NCBI RefSeq assembly: GCF_006494775.1
Contig: NZ_CP041146.1
Coordinates: 1,054,001 to 1,118,000 of the forward strand
Reading direction: 5' to 3'
Length of the DNA: 64,000 nt
DNA from: Nocardioides humi
GTDB taxonomy: Bacteria; Actinomycetota; Actinomycetes; Propionibacteriales; Nocardioidaceae
Shown: one piece after another, positions 8,829 through 17,481 of the stretch
How positions within the stretch are numbered: the first letter of the stretch is position 1
Layout of the letters: each line of letters starts with the position of its first letter
Notes under the pieces: generated by a model
Databases searched by the model: none
What the model was told of the DNA's origin: nothing
Seen by the model: only the letters and a program-made list of their open reading frames with translations
Made by a program: the position numbers and the translations under genes

Positions 8829-11347
8829 GTGACAGCCGCACGCCCGGCCTCGGACGAGGGCGCGACCTGGACCCTGGACGACCTCGCCGCCGGGCTGCGG
8901 GAGCTGCGCGCCGACGCCGGCAGCCCGTCGTACGCCCGGATCGCCGAGGGGATCGCCGAGGCCCGCCGGGCCCGCGGGGTGCCCGAGCCGGAGTGTCACG
9001 TCGGCCGGGTGACCGTCTACGACTGCTTCCGCGCGGGGCGCCGGCGGCTCGACGCGGACCTGGTCGCGGAGATCGTGGAGGCGCTCGGCGGGGACGCCGC
9101 CACGGCCGAGCACTGGCGGCAGCGCAGCAGCGCGGCCCAGCACCGGCGGGACGCCGGGATGGTCGGTACGGCGACGGCGCCGGTGCCGCCGCCGGAGGAG
9201 CCGTCGATCGACCGGCCCGAGCTGGCGGCCGTGGTCGCGGCCGTCGAGGCCGGCGCCCGGGTCGTCGTGGTCGACGGGCTGGCCGGGAGCGGCAAGACCC
9301 AGCTCGCCCGGCGGGCCGCGCAGCGCCTGGTCGCGAGCGGGCGCCTGGCCGGCGGGCTCCAGGTCGACCTGCGCGGGTTCCACGACGGGCTGCCCCCGGT
9401 CGCGACCGAGGCCGCCCTCACGGCCGCCGTCCGCGCGCTGGGCGGTGGCGCCGCGCCGGCCGCGCTGCCCACCCGGCGCCAGCAGTACGCCGACCTGCTC
9501 CGGGCCCGGCCGCACGTCGTCGTCCTCGACGACGCGGCCGACGAGGAGCAGGTGCGCCCGCTCCTCGTGCGCGCCGGGCCGACCGTGCACCTGGTGACCA
9601 GCAGGCTCGCGCTGCTGCCCGACGTACCGGACCGGGTGACGCTCGGCTCGTTCACGCCCCGCGAGTCGGTCCACCTGCTGGGCGCGATCGCCGGCGCCGA
9701 CCGGGTCGCCGCCGAGCCGGAGGCGGCGGCCGCGCTGGCCGAGGCCACCGGCCACCTCCCGCTCGCGGTGTCCCTCGCGGCGACCCGGGTCCCGCGCGCC
9801 ACGACTGGCCGCTGGCCGATCTCGTCGAGGTGGCGGACGCCCGGCGCCGCAGCCTGCGGGTCGACGACGCCGTCGCCGAGACCCTCGCGGCGACGTACAC
9901 GGCGCTCGGCCCGGAGGCGGCCCGGCTGCTCCGGCTGCTGTCCGCCCTGCCGGTCGAGCACCTCGACGAGACGGCCGTCGCGGCGGTCGCCGGGACGCCG
10001 GCGGAGGAGGCGGCCGCGGCCCTGGCGGAGCTGTGGCGCCACCACCTGCTCCAGCGCTCCGCGCCGTCCCGCCTGCGGATGCACCCGCTGGTCCGCACGT
10101 TCGCGCTCGACCGGTCCCACGACCAGGACCGACCGGTCGAGCGCGCGGCGGCGCAGCGCCGGCTCGCGCAGCACCTGCTCGCCCTGGCCTGGGCCGACCA
10201 CGTCCACCTGCGCGCCGGCAGCGGCCGGCCGCCGCCGGCCGGCCTCGAGCTGCCCGACCTCGACGCCGACGAGGCGCGCCGCCGGGTCGATCGCGAGTCC
10301 GACACGCTGCTGCTGCTCGCCGGCCTGGCCGACGGGCCCCTGACCGACGTCCTGCCGGACCTGGCCCGGGCGCTCGCCTCCCGGCTCGACCTGTGGGGCA
10401 GGTACGCCGACGCGCGGGTCCTGCACGAGCGGGCGTGGGCGGTCGCCCGGGCCGCGGAGCGACCGGACGCCGTCCTGCGCGCCCGGCTCGACCTGGGCCG
10501 CGCGCTCGTCCGGCTCGGCGACCTGACCGCGGGCGCCGAGCACCTCGGCGCCGTCCACCCGCAGCTCGAGGAGGCCGGCCTCCCGATCGAGGCCCGCGAG
10601 GCGCTCAACGGCCTCGCCATCGTGGCCGCCCAGCAGGGCCGGCCCGCCGAGGCCTCCGCGCTCTTCCGGCGCTGCGCCGAGCTCGCCGCCGAGAGCGGTG
10701 ACCTGGTCGGTCAGGCGCTCTCCCTCGACAACGTCGCCATCGTCGAGCACCGCCTCGGCAACTTCGCCGAGGCGCTGCGGCACCACCAGCTCGCCCAGGG
10801 AGTGGCCGAGCGGGCCGGCGCCGACGCGCCGCGCGCGCTGAGCCTGGTCAACACCGCGACCCTCCAGCTCACGCTCGGCGACCCGGAGGCCGCGCTGGCC
10901 TCGGCCGAGGAGGGCGTGCGGCTGGCGGAGCAGGTCGGCCACGACCCGGTCCGCGGCTACGGCCTCACCGCGGGGGGCCGGGCACTGGTCGGCCTCGGCC
11001 GGCCCCTCGACGGGATCGCCCACCACGACACCGCGCTCGAGATCGCGCGCCGGTCCGGGGACCGGCTGCTGGAGGCGTCCGCGCTGTGCGGCGTGGCGAG
11101 CGCCCGGCTCGCGCTCGCCGAGCACGCCGCCGCCCGGGACGGCTTCGCCCGCGCCGAGGAGATCGCGGTCGCGGCCGGTCTGCTGCCCGAGCAGGTCCGC
11201 GCCCGCCGCGGGCTCGCCGACACCGCGGCCGCCGCCGGCGACGACGCGGCCGCCGCCGCCCACCTGGCCGGCGCGAGGGAGCTGGTCGAGGCCGCGCCGG
11301 AGACCGAGCAGGTCTATCTCCGCGCGTGGCTCGACGGGCCGGGCTGA
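8829..11347 (+). CDS. HTH / NB-ARC / TPR STAND-type regulator, one apparent frameshift
   Basis: About 839 residues after repair. Residues 1-105 form an XRE-like HTH region (ELRADAGSPSYARIAEGI ... VTVYDCFRAGRRRLDADLV). Then comes an NB-ARC ATPase: P-loop VDGLAGSGKTQLARRAA, Walker B VVVLDDAADEEQVRPLL, and GHLPLAVSLAA. The C-terminal half has TPR-like helical repeats (ALSLDNVAIVEHRLGNFAEA, LLEASALCGVASARLALAEH). The frame shifts between about 9790 and 9800 by loss of one base in a GC-rich stretch; both sides are strongly coding. Such proteins are signal-activated transcription regulators. The phased repeats upstream are a candidate target. No SARP domain is present. Confidence 0.78.
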
Positions 11348-11361
11348 GACTGCTCACATTT

Positions 11362-11381
11362 GTTAGGTCGACCTAACCTTC
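11362..11381. promoter_or_regulatory. Iron-box-like palindrome overlapping the -10 region
   Basis: GTTAGGTCGACCTAAC (11362-11377) is a perfect 16-bp palindrome. Aligned with the DtxR/IdeR box TTAGGTTAGSCTAACCTAA, the stretch from 11363 agrees at 14 of 19 positions. It overlaps a -10-like TAACCT (11374-11379) that lies 6 nt before the GTG at 11386, an ideal place for repression of a leaderless transcript. Identity of the regulator is inferred. Confidence 0.5.
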
Positions 11382-11385
11382 TCCC

Positions 11386-12474
11386 GTGGGCGACATCGTC
11401 ACGACCGGCCACCTCACCACGATCGAGCGGCTCGAGCGCGCCGTGGGCGGCCGCACGCCCGCCGGGCACCTGAAGTCGATCCCGGCCCTGGACGAGCACT
11501 GCGTCGCCTTCCTCCGGCACTCCCCGCTGGCCGTCGTCGGCCTCCAGCACCGCGACGGGTCCCAGTCCACGACCCTGCTCGGCGGCACGCCGGGCGTGCT
11601 CACCCCCGTCGCGCCCGATCGGCTCCGGCTCGACTGGGCGGAGGTCCCGGCCGAGATCGCGGCGGCCGGCGACGGCGCGCCGGTGGGCCTGGTGGCGCTG
11701 GTGCCCGGGTACGGCGAGACGCTCCGCGTCAACGGGCGGCTCGCGGTCACCGGCGCGGGAGCCGACCTGGGAGCCGAGGTGCGCGTGGAGGAGGCGTTCC
11801 TGCACTGCGCGAAGTGCATGATCCGGTCCGAGCTCTGGGCCGAGCCGGACCTGCCCGGTGCCGGCACCGAGACCGGCACCGGCACCGAGGCGGAGGGCGA
11901 TCTCGCGACGCCGGCCGTCGCCGCGTTCCTCGCCCGGGCGCGGTTCGTGACGCTGACCACCACCGACGGCGCCGGCCACACCGACGTCAGCCCCAAGGGC
12001 GACCCGGCGGGCTTCCTGGCGGCCGTCGACGCCCGGACCCTGGCCCTGCCGGACCGGCCGGGCAACCGGCGTACGGACTCCTGGCACAACCTCCTCGAGC
12101 ACGACCGGATCGCGCTGGTCGCGCTGACACCCGGCGATCTGCGGGCGCTGCACGTCCGCGGCCGGGCCCGGATCAGCGACGACGAGGACCTGCGGGCCCG
12201 GTTCGTGGTGCAGGGCAACGTCCCGAAGGTCGTCCTCGTGGTCGACGTCGCGTCCGCCGAGCTGCGGCACGAGCCCGCGCTGGCCGACGCGGCGCTGTGG
12301 GACACCGTCCACCATGTCGCGAAGGGCGTCCTGCCCCGGGCCAGCCGGATCTGGACCGACCACGTCAAGCTCAACGAGGACTCCGGGCTCGCCGCCCGGG
12401 TGGCCCGGGTCGCGGTCTCCGAGCGGGCGCTGCGGGCCGGGCTGGCCGCCGACTACCGCCGCAACCTCTACTGA
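11386..12474 (+). CDS. Two-domain PPOX-type FMN-dependent flavoprotein (MSMEG_1061-like)
   Basis: 362 residues, GTG start. The protein holds two pyridoxamine-phosphate-oxidase-type split barrels. The first half includes PALDEHCVAFLRHSPLAVVG and ends with VRVEEAFLHCAKCMIRSELW, the signature seen in MSMEG_1061-type proteins. The second begins AAFLARARFVTLTTTDGAGH with DVSPKGDPAGF and PDRPGNRRTDSWHNLLEHDR, the flavin/phosphate-binding stretch. It probably reduces or oxidises small substrates with FMN or F420. Two fused domains are unusual compared with the common single-domain members. The palindrome at its promoter suggests metal-dependent control. Confidence 0.78.
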   Translation: MGDIVTTGHLTTIERLERAVGGRTPAGHLKSIPALDEHCVAFLRHSPLAVVGLQHRDGSQSTTLLGGTPGVLTPVAPDRLRLDWAEVPAEIAAAGDGAPVGLVALVPGYGETLRVNGRLAVTGAGADLGAEVRVEEAFLHCAKCMIRSELWAEPDLPGAGTETGTGTEAEGDLATPAVAAFLARARFVTLTTTDGAGHTDVSPKGDPAGFLAAVDARTLALPDRPGNRRTDSWHNLLEHDRIALVALTPGDLRALHVRGRARISDDEDLRARFVVQGNVPKVVLVVDVASAELRHEPALADAALWDTVHHVAKGVLPRASRIWTDHVKLNEDSGLAARVARVAVSERALRAGLAADYRRNLY

Positions 12475-12589
12475 TCGAGATGGCGCGAGCGCGTCGCTCG
12501 TTCCTCGCGCCGCGCTGCCGCGCTCGCGGTCGGCTCGGCGACGGGCTGGGCTGATCTGGCGGCAAGACCGTCGGCGATGGGTCGCAGCA
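12475..12589. other. Short GC-rich spacer between convergent genes
   Basis: 115 bp between the PPOX gene and the end of the LysE gene. It is extremely GC-rich and contains local self-complementarity (CGAGCGCGTCGCTCG near 12486). No open frame with a credible start, no clear terminator stem with a T-run and no homology to the 161-166 bp repeat family was seen. Confidence 0.4.
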
Positions 12590-13201
12590 TCAGCGGGACT
12601 CGACCGCCAGCCGGCCGGCCAGCAGCGCGAAGCTCGCGGCGAACGCCTTGCGCATCCGGTCGACGACCTTCGGTCGTGACAGGACCTGGTCGCGGACGGC
12701 GGCCGCGCAGACGCCGTACAGCGCGAAGACGGCGAAGGTCATCGCCATGAAGACCGCACTCAGGCCGAGCATCGCGGGCACTGCGCCGGAGCCGGCGGGG
12801 ACGAACTGCGGCAGGAAGGCGAAGAAGAAGATGGTCAGCTTCGGGTTGAGCAGGTTGAGCGTGACGCCGGAGACGAGCACCGCACGGACCGAGCCGGTGC
12901 GGGCGGCGTCCTCGTCCACGGTCAGCACGCCGCGGTCGCGCCAGGTCGACCAGGCCATGTACAGCAGGTAGGCGACGCCGGCGTACTTGATGGCCGCGAA
13001 GGCCACGCCGCTGGCGTGGAGCAGGGCCGCGAGCCCGGTGATGGCGGCCAGCATGTGCGGCACCGTGCCGAGGGTGCCGGCGAAGGCGGCGAGGACGCCG
13101 GCGCGGGTGCCGCGGGTCAGGCCGGCGGCGATCGCGTAGAGCGCGCCCGTTCCCGGGGTCGCGACGATCACCAGCGAGGTGAGGAGGAAGGCGGTGCTCA
13201 T
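12590..13201 (-). CDS. LysE/RhtB-family amino-acid exporter
   Basis: 203 residues, five to six membrane helices. The family signature is clear: ATPGTGALYAIAAGLTRGTR at the N-terminus (the P-G-P loop region) and VTLNLLNPKLTIFFFAFLPQF in the middle. RhtB/LysE proteins export amino acids or derivatives across the inner membrane by proton exchange. It stands alone between the PPOX gene and the two-component operon, with no adjacent LysG-type regulator, so the substrate is open. Confidence 0.9.
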   Translation of the reverse strand: MSTAFLLTSLVIVATPGTGALYAIAAGLTRGTRAGVLAAFAGTLGTVPHMLAAITGLAALLHASGVAFAAIKYAGVAYLLYMAWSTWRDRGVLTVDEDAARTGSVRAVLVSGVTLNLLNPKLTIFFFAFLPQFVPAGSGAVPAMLGLSAVFMAMTFAVFALYGVCAAAVRDQVLSRPKVVDRMRKAFAASFALLAGRLAVESR

Positions 13202-13268
13202 GCACAGGGAGACTAGGCGAGCCGCCGGGATTCGTCGTACGTCGAGAAGCGTATTCCCGACGAGAGAC

Positions 13269-13913
13269 TCAGCCCGCCGGATAGTCGGCGGCCGTGGCCA
13301 GCTCGACGAGGTGGGCGCGGTCGCGGGCGTCCAGCTTGGCGAGGATGTTGGACAGGTAGTTGCTGACGGTCTTCTCGCTCAGGCCGAGCGCGGCGGCGAT
13401 CTGCCGGTTGCTCCGGCCGCGCAGGAGCTCGGCCAGCAGGTCGTGCTCGCGGTCGGTGAGCTGGGGGAACGGCCGCGCGGGCGCGGGCCGGGCCAGCTGA
13501 CGGTGCACGCGCTCGGCCGCCTGCGGCGCGAGCACCGCCTGGCCGGCGTACGTCGACTCGATCGCGCGGACCAGGTCGTCGACGCCGGCGTCCTTGAGCA
13601 GGTAGCCGCGAGCGCCCGCGCGCAGGGCGGGGAGCACCGAGTCGTCGTCGGCCATCGTCAGCATGAGGACGGCGATCTCCGGGCGGGCCTCGGCGAGCCG
13701 GCGGGTGGCCGCGATGCCGCCCCCGCCCGGCATCTTCACGTCCATCAGCACCACGTCCGGCGCCAGGGACAGGGCGAGCTCGACCGCCTGCTCCCCCGAC
13801 TCGGCCGCGCCGACCAGCTCCACCCGGTGGGCGTGGGCGGCGAGCAGGGTCTGGATGCCCTCGCGGTAGAACACGTGGTCGTCGGCGACCAGGACGCGGA
13901 CCGGGCCGGTCAC
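13269..13913 (-). CDS. NarL/LuxR-family response regulator
   Basis: 214 residues. Receiver domain with the acidic pocket VADDHVFYREG, phospho-acceptor Asp58 in VVLMDVKMPGGGG, and the switch lysine in YLLKDAGVDDLV. C-terminal LuxR HTH: LTDREHDLLAELLRGRSNRQ ... ALGLSEKTVSNYLSNIL. The GTG start overlaps the kinase stop in GTGA (13910-13913), so the pair is translationally coupled. It should act on DNA when phosphorylated by the adjacent kinase; targets are not visible. Confidence 0.93.
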   Translation of the reverse strand: MTGPVRVLVADDHVFYREGIQTLLAAHAHRVELVGAAESGEQAVELALSLAPDVVLMDVKMPGGGGIAATRRLAEARPEIAVLMLTMADDDSVLPALRAGARGYLLKDAGVDDLVRAIESTYAGQAVLAPQAAERVHRQLARPAPARPFPQLTDREHDLLAELLRGRSNRQIAAALGLSEKTVSNYLSNILAKLDARDRAHLVELATAADYPAG

Positions 13914-15679
13914 CGCTGCCTCCTCGCGGTGGCGGCGCCGAGCGGGAGGCGGGCGGTGACCTCGGTGCCGCCGCCGGGCGGCGTGGCGATCTCGCAGGCC
14001 CCGCCGAGCTCCTCGGCCCGGTCGCGCATCGAGTGCAGCCCGGTGCCGGGCGGCGCCGCACCGAGGCCGACGCCGTCGTCGCGCACCGTCAGCCACAGGG
14101 TGCGCCCGTCGGAGGCGAGCCGCACCCGGATCGTGCGCGCCGCGGCGTGGCGGGCGGCGTTGGTGACGGCCTCCGTGGCGATCCGGTACGCCGCGGTCTC
14201 GACCACCGGCGGCATCGACCCCAGCCCGTCGGCGTCCACCTCCACGGCCAGCCCCTCGAAGCGGTCGCCGGCCGCCTGGAGCGCACCGACCAGCCCGAGC
14301 TGCTCCAGCTCGGGTGGGCGGAGGTCGCGCACGAGCGCCCGGATGTCGCCGATCACGCCGCGGGTCTGCTCGGCCACGTCGGCCAGCAGCCGGTCCGCGG
14401 TGTCGGGGTCCTGCCGCATCAGCGAGCGCGCGGCGTCCATCCGCTGGTAGAGCGAGGCCAGGGTCGGCCCGAGCCCGTCGTGGAGGTCCCGCTGCAGCCG
14501 GCGGCGCTCGTCCTCGCGCGCGACCAGGATCCGCTCACGGGACTCCCGGAGCTCGGTGAGCAGGGCGAGCGGGTCGAGGCTCCGCCCGTAGACGAACCGG
14601 TCGACGACCCGCTGCACCCGCAGCCGGAGCGGGTGGAACGCGACCGCCACGACGACCGTCGCGGCGAGCGGCCCGGCCAGGTCGTTGGCCGGCCAGATCA
14701 GGCCGCCGATCCCGGCGAGCACGGCGTACGCCGCGACGACGAGCCCCGTGAGCACGGCGTACACGAGCGCACGGTTGACCCAGAGGTCGACGTCGTACAG
14801 CCCGTGGCGGAGCACGGCGACCGTGATCGACGCCAGCAGCAGGCCGGCGATCAGGTAGCTGACCAGCTGGACCGCCGCGTTGCCGACCAGCGCGCCGACG
14901 CCGACGTCGTCGAGCAGCCCCCGCAGCGGCGTCAGCACCGCCACCAGGGCGAGCACCGCCCACAGCGCCAGAGCGACCACGACGCCGCGGGTCTGCCGCC
15001 GCTGCTCGGGCGTCGACACCCTCCGGTAGCGGTGGATCGCGGCCCAGGCCGCCGAGCCGAACAGCAGCGGCAGCGGCCAGGTCTCCACGAGGCTGTCCGG
15101 GTCCGGCTCGTGCCCGGCGACCGGGAGCAGCAGCACGTAGCCGAAGTACGCCGGCCAGCCGGCCATCGCCCAGCGCGACCAGCGCGGCACGACGCGGCCG
15201 TCGGGGAACAGGTAGGCGATCAGGATCCAGGCCGCCCAGCCGAGTCCCTGCAGCAGCTGGACCGCCTCGCCGGTGCTGCCGCCGAGCGCGTCGCGGTAGA
15301 CGACCGACATCGCGCCGCCCATCGTCGACCACAGGGAGAGGGCCGCGGCGACGTACAGCCGGAACCAGGTGTCCGCGCCGCGCAGCACCAGCACGGCCGC
15401 GGTGAGCCCGGCCGCGGCGACCAGCACCTCGAGCAGCATCGGGTACGCCGCGGCCAGGCCGAACGGGATGCCCGCGTCCGCGACGACGGAGCGGAAGGCG
15501 TCCTCGGTCCAGCTGTCGGGCATCGCCCAGACGGCGGCGGCGGAGCGGCTGCCGTGCGCCCAGAGCACCAGCCCGCCGAGGAACAGCGCGGCGCAGGCGG
15601 CGACCCAGGCGCGGGCGCAGGCCTGGCCGACCCGCCACCAGGACAGGCCGACCCCGCCTGCGACCGGGGCTGCGGTCAT
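13910..15679 (-). CDS. Sensor histidine kinase, HisKA_3 type with multi-helix membrane sensor
   Basis: 589 residues. About the first 330 residues contain some eight to ten hydrophobic helices, a membrane-embedded sensor without a large extracellular domain. The phospho-acceptor box EDERRRLQRDLHDGLGPTLA places the histidine near residue 398. The ATPase follows with N-box EAVTNAARHAAARTIRV and G-box DDGVGLGAAPPGTGLHSMRD. It is the NarL-partner class of kinase. It overlaps both neighbours by 4 bases (ATGA upstream, GTGA downstream). The signal is unknown. Confidence 0.93.
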   Translation of the reverse strand: MTAAPVAGGVGLSWWRVGQACARAWVAACAALFLGGLVLWAHGSRSAAAVWAMPDSWTEDAFRSVVADAGIPFGLAAAYPMLLEVLVAAAGLTAAVLVLRGADTWFRLYVAAALSLWSTMGGAMSVVYRDALGGSTGEAVQLLQGLGWAAWILIAYLFPDGRVVPRWSRWAMAGWPAYFGYVLLLPVAGHEPDPDSLVETWPLPLLFGSAAWAAIHRYRRVSTPEQRRQTRGVVVALALWAVLALVAVLTPLRGLLDDVGVGALVGNAAVQLVSYLIAGLLLASITVAVLRHGLYDVDLWVNRALVYAVLTGLVVAAYAVLAGIGGLIWPANDLAGPLAATVVVAVAFHPLRLRVQRVVDRFVYGRSLDPLALLTELRESRERILVAREDERRRLQRDLHDGLGPTLASLYQRMDAARSLMRQDPDTADRLLADVAEQTRGVIGDIRALVRDLRPPELEQLGLVGALQAAGDRFEGLAVEVDADGLGSMPPVVETAAYRIATEAVTNAARHAAARTIRVRLASDGRTLWLTVRDDGVGLGAAPPGTGLHSMRDRAEELGGACEIATPPGGGTEVTARLPLGAATARRQR

Positions 15680-16353
15680 TCCTCGGACGGTACGCGGCTG
15701 CGCAGCACCCCGCCACCGAGGACGGCCCAGAAGATGCCGAGCAGGAACGGCGGCAGCCCGCCCCTCAGGTCGGCGAACTCGTCCGGCCCGACGATGATCG
15801 GCAGGTACACCAGCAGCTCGACGATCCAGTACAGCGCCAGGATCGCCGCGATCGCGACGGCCGTCCGCCGGGCGATCCCCGCCCGGACGAGCGCGACCGC
15901 CACCAGGAGGGTCGCCGGGTAGGTGCCGATCCAGCCGGCGCCGAGGCTGAGCAGCCCGGACGCCGGATAGGTCCAGCTCTCGCCGTACGTCGCGTGGTCG
16001 AAGCCGAAGCCGATCGACGACACGACGACGTACGCCGTGCAGAGCGCGACCGCGACGGCGGCGAGCACCGGGACCAGCGACAGCGCCGGGAACCGCTCCG
16101 GCAGCCGGGGCCCGAGCACGGCCAGCCCGGCCGCGGCCAGGACCGACGGCAGCACCCAGAGCAGGTTGACCGCGAACCAGCCGACGCCGAGGTCGGACAT
16201 CTGCGCGGTGGTCAGCTCGGCGCTGGACTCGACCTTCCCCGCGAGGAGGGTGATGGCGGCGACGAGATAGGCGACGAAGGCGGGCAGCGAGGCCACCAGC
16301 AGCCAGGCCGGCCGGGTGAGCGAGCGACGGGTCGCTTCGGTGACGAGTGTCAT
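15676..16353 (-). CDS. Polytopic membrane protein heading the two-component operon
   Basis: 225 residues with about six hydrophobic helices (WLLVASLPAFVAYLVAAITL, WFAVNLLWVLPSVLAAAGLA, and so on) and short loops. No enzymatic motif recognised. Its stop overlaps the kinase start (ATGA, 15676-15679), so it probably supplies an accessory sensory function for that kinase. The ATG at 16353 follows GAGAGGAA, which lies in a hairpin (see 16362-16383). Confidence 0.8.
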   Translation of the reverse strand: MTLVTEATRRSLTRPAWLLVASLPAFVAYLVAAITLLAGKVESSAELTTAQMSDLGVGWFAVNLLWVLPSVLAAAGLAVLGPRLPERFPALSLVPVLAAVAVALCTAYVVVSSIGFGFDHATYGESWTYPASGLLSLGAGWIGTYPATLLVAVALVRAGIARRTAVAIAAILALYWIVELLVYLPIIVGPDEFADLRGGLPPFLLGIFWAVLGGGVLRSRVPSEE

Positions 16354-16361
16354 GACGGGTT

Positions 16362-16383
16362 CCTCTCGTGGGACGACGAGAGG
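16362..16383 (-). promoter_or_regulatory. Hairpin enclosing the Shine-Dalgarno of the two-component operon
   Basis: On the coding strand, CCTCTCGT and ACGAGAGG (8 bp, perfect, 6-nt loop) pair, and the second arm contains the GAGAGG Shine-Dalgarno just 8 nt before ATG 16353. Folding would hide the ribosome-binding site of the whole membrane-protein/kinase/regulator operon. The stem is seen directly; a regulatory role is inferred. Confidence 0.5.
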
Positions 16384-16391
16384 ACGCTGCC

Positions 16392-16411
16392 CCGCCCGGC
16401 TTCCCGGGCGG
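16392..16411 (-). terminator. Hairpin terminator candidate after the 344-residue gene
   Basis: CCGCCCGG-CTTC-CCGGGCGG is a perfect 8-bp GC stem with a tetraloop, 28 bp past the stop at 16439. It lacks a T-run, as is common for actinobacterial terminators. It would separate the two unrecognised genes from the two-component operon. Confidence 0.55.
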
Positions 16412-16438
16412 TAGGGAGTGCTCGGGCTCGGCCCGGGA

Positions 16439-17473
16439 TCAGCCCGCCTGCTCGACCTCGAGGCCGGTCAGCGTCGGCGTTCGGGTCGCGGTGTCGAAGC
16501 CGATCTCTCCCCTGCCGGTGAACCTCATGGTGCGCACACCCTGTCGGGCGACGTACCGGAACGCGCCCGAGACGGCGACCCCGTCGTCGACGGCGTCGAC
16601 GGTGATCGTGGGCCTCCCCGCGAGCCCCTTCCACCACCCCGGCGCGGAGGGATCCCCGTCGGCGCGGACCGTCTGCACGAGGTCGAGGAACGGGCACTGG
16701 CCGAAGGCGTCCGGTCCGCCGCACGAGTCGGCTCTCGTCGTGAAGGCCTCGGCGATGACAGCCCGGGTGTCGGCCGTGGCCGCCAGGGTCGGGACGGGCT
16801 CGGCGGTCGCGCTTCCGGGCAGGACGACGACGGGCGTCGGCACCGACGCGAAGTAGGGATCGATCCGCTTCTCGGCGCGGTAGACGGCCGGGTAGAGGGG
16901 CTGGACGTCGCCGTCGCCGTCACCGGCGGCGCTGACCCGGGGCCTGCGCTCGAGCAGGATGTCGCCCAGTCGGATGTCGGTGTCGACGTTCAGCAGGCCC
17001 GGCTCGTCCCAGTCGACCGATCCCACCATCGGGGAGGCGACCCGCCAGCCGTCCTCGTCCCGGCCGAGCACCAGCGGCCAGGTGTGCTCCTCGCCCGCGA
17101 GCCGGTAGCGCACCTCGACCTCGACCGGATCCTCCAGCGTGGACGCGGCGGGCAGATCCGCCGGGGGGTCCACCGACCGGGGGTCGCCGAGCGAGAGGAC
17201 CTCGATCCGCTCGTCGGCAGCGGCGAGGAGGCGGGCCGCGTCGTCCAGCGCACGGGTGTCCTCCGCCGTCATCGTCGTCAGCTCCGAGAGATCGCCGTCT
17301 CCCGAGGCGATCAGGTCGACATAGCGCTGCGCCGCACGGGCGGCGTCGTCGTGGGAGGACGACGCCCGCACCCACGCGATGACGACCACCGCGGCGACGA
17401 CCACCACGGCTGCGACCGCGAACGCGACGATCCTGTGCCGCGCCACCGGCGCCCGGGGGGTGTGCGAGCTCAT
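16439..17473 (-). CDS. Membrane-anchored protein of unknown function
   Basis: 344 residues; not recognised. A single N-terminal membrane helix (HRIVAFAVAAVVVVAAVVVI, residues about 13-33) is followed by an extracytoplasmic acidic region with a helical stretch (DDAARAAQRYVDLIASGDGD) resembling the NTF2-like or lipoprotein-stalk regions of actinobacterial secreted proteins. Two cysteines in SCGGPDAFGQCPF could form a disulfide. The start is 8 bases after the upstream gene's stop, so the two are co-transcribed; a joint envelope or secretion-related role is only an inference. Confidence 0.65.
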   Translation of the reverse strand: MSSHTPRAPVARHRIVAFAVAAVVVVAAVVVIAWVRASSSHDDAARAAQRYVDLIASGDGDLSELTTMTAEDTRALDDAARLLAAADERIEVLSLGDPRSVDPPADLPAASTLEDPVEVEVRYRLAGEEHTWPLVLGRDEDGWRVASPMVGSVDWDEPGLLNVDTDIRLGDILLERRPRVSAAGDGDGDVQPLYPAVYRAEKRIDPYFASVPTPVVVLPGSATAEPVPTLAATADTRAVIAEAFTTRADSCGGPDAFGQCPFLDLVQTVRADGDPSAPGWWKGLAGRPTITVDAVDDGVAVSGAFRYVARQGVRTMRFTGRGEIGFDTATRTPTLTGLEVEQAG

Positions 17474-17481
17474 CTGTGCCG

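Noticed and set aside
8829..11347. SARP-type antibiotic pathway regulator
   Set aside because: The N-terminus is an XRE-like HTH, not an OmpR-type winged helix with a BTAD domain, and no biosynthetic cluster lies nearby.
12480..12560. A fourth copy of the 161-166 bp repeat family
   Set aside because: It is GC-rich and locally palindromic but lacks the core blocks GATGGCAAGGC and AACGCCGCCAGCGCGCC and has no matching end arms.
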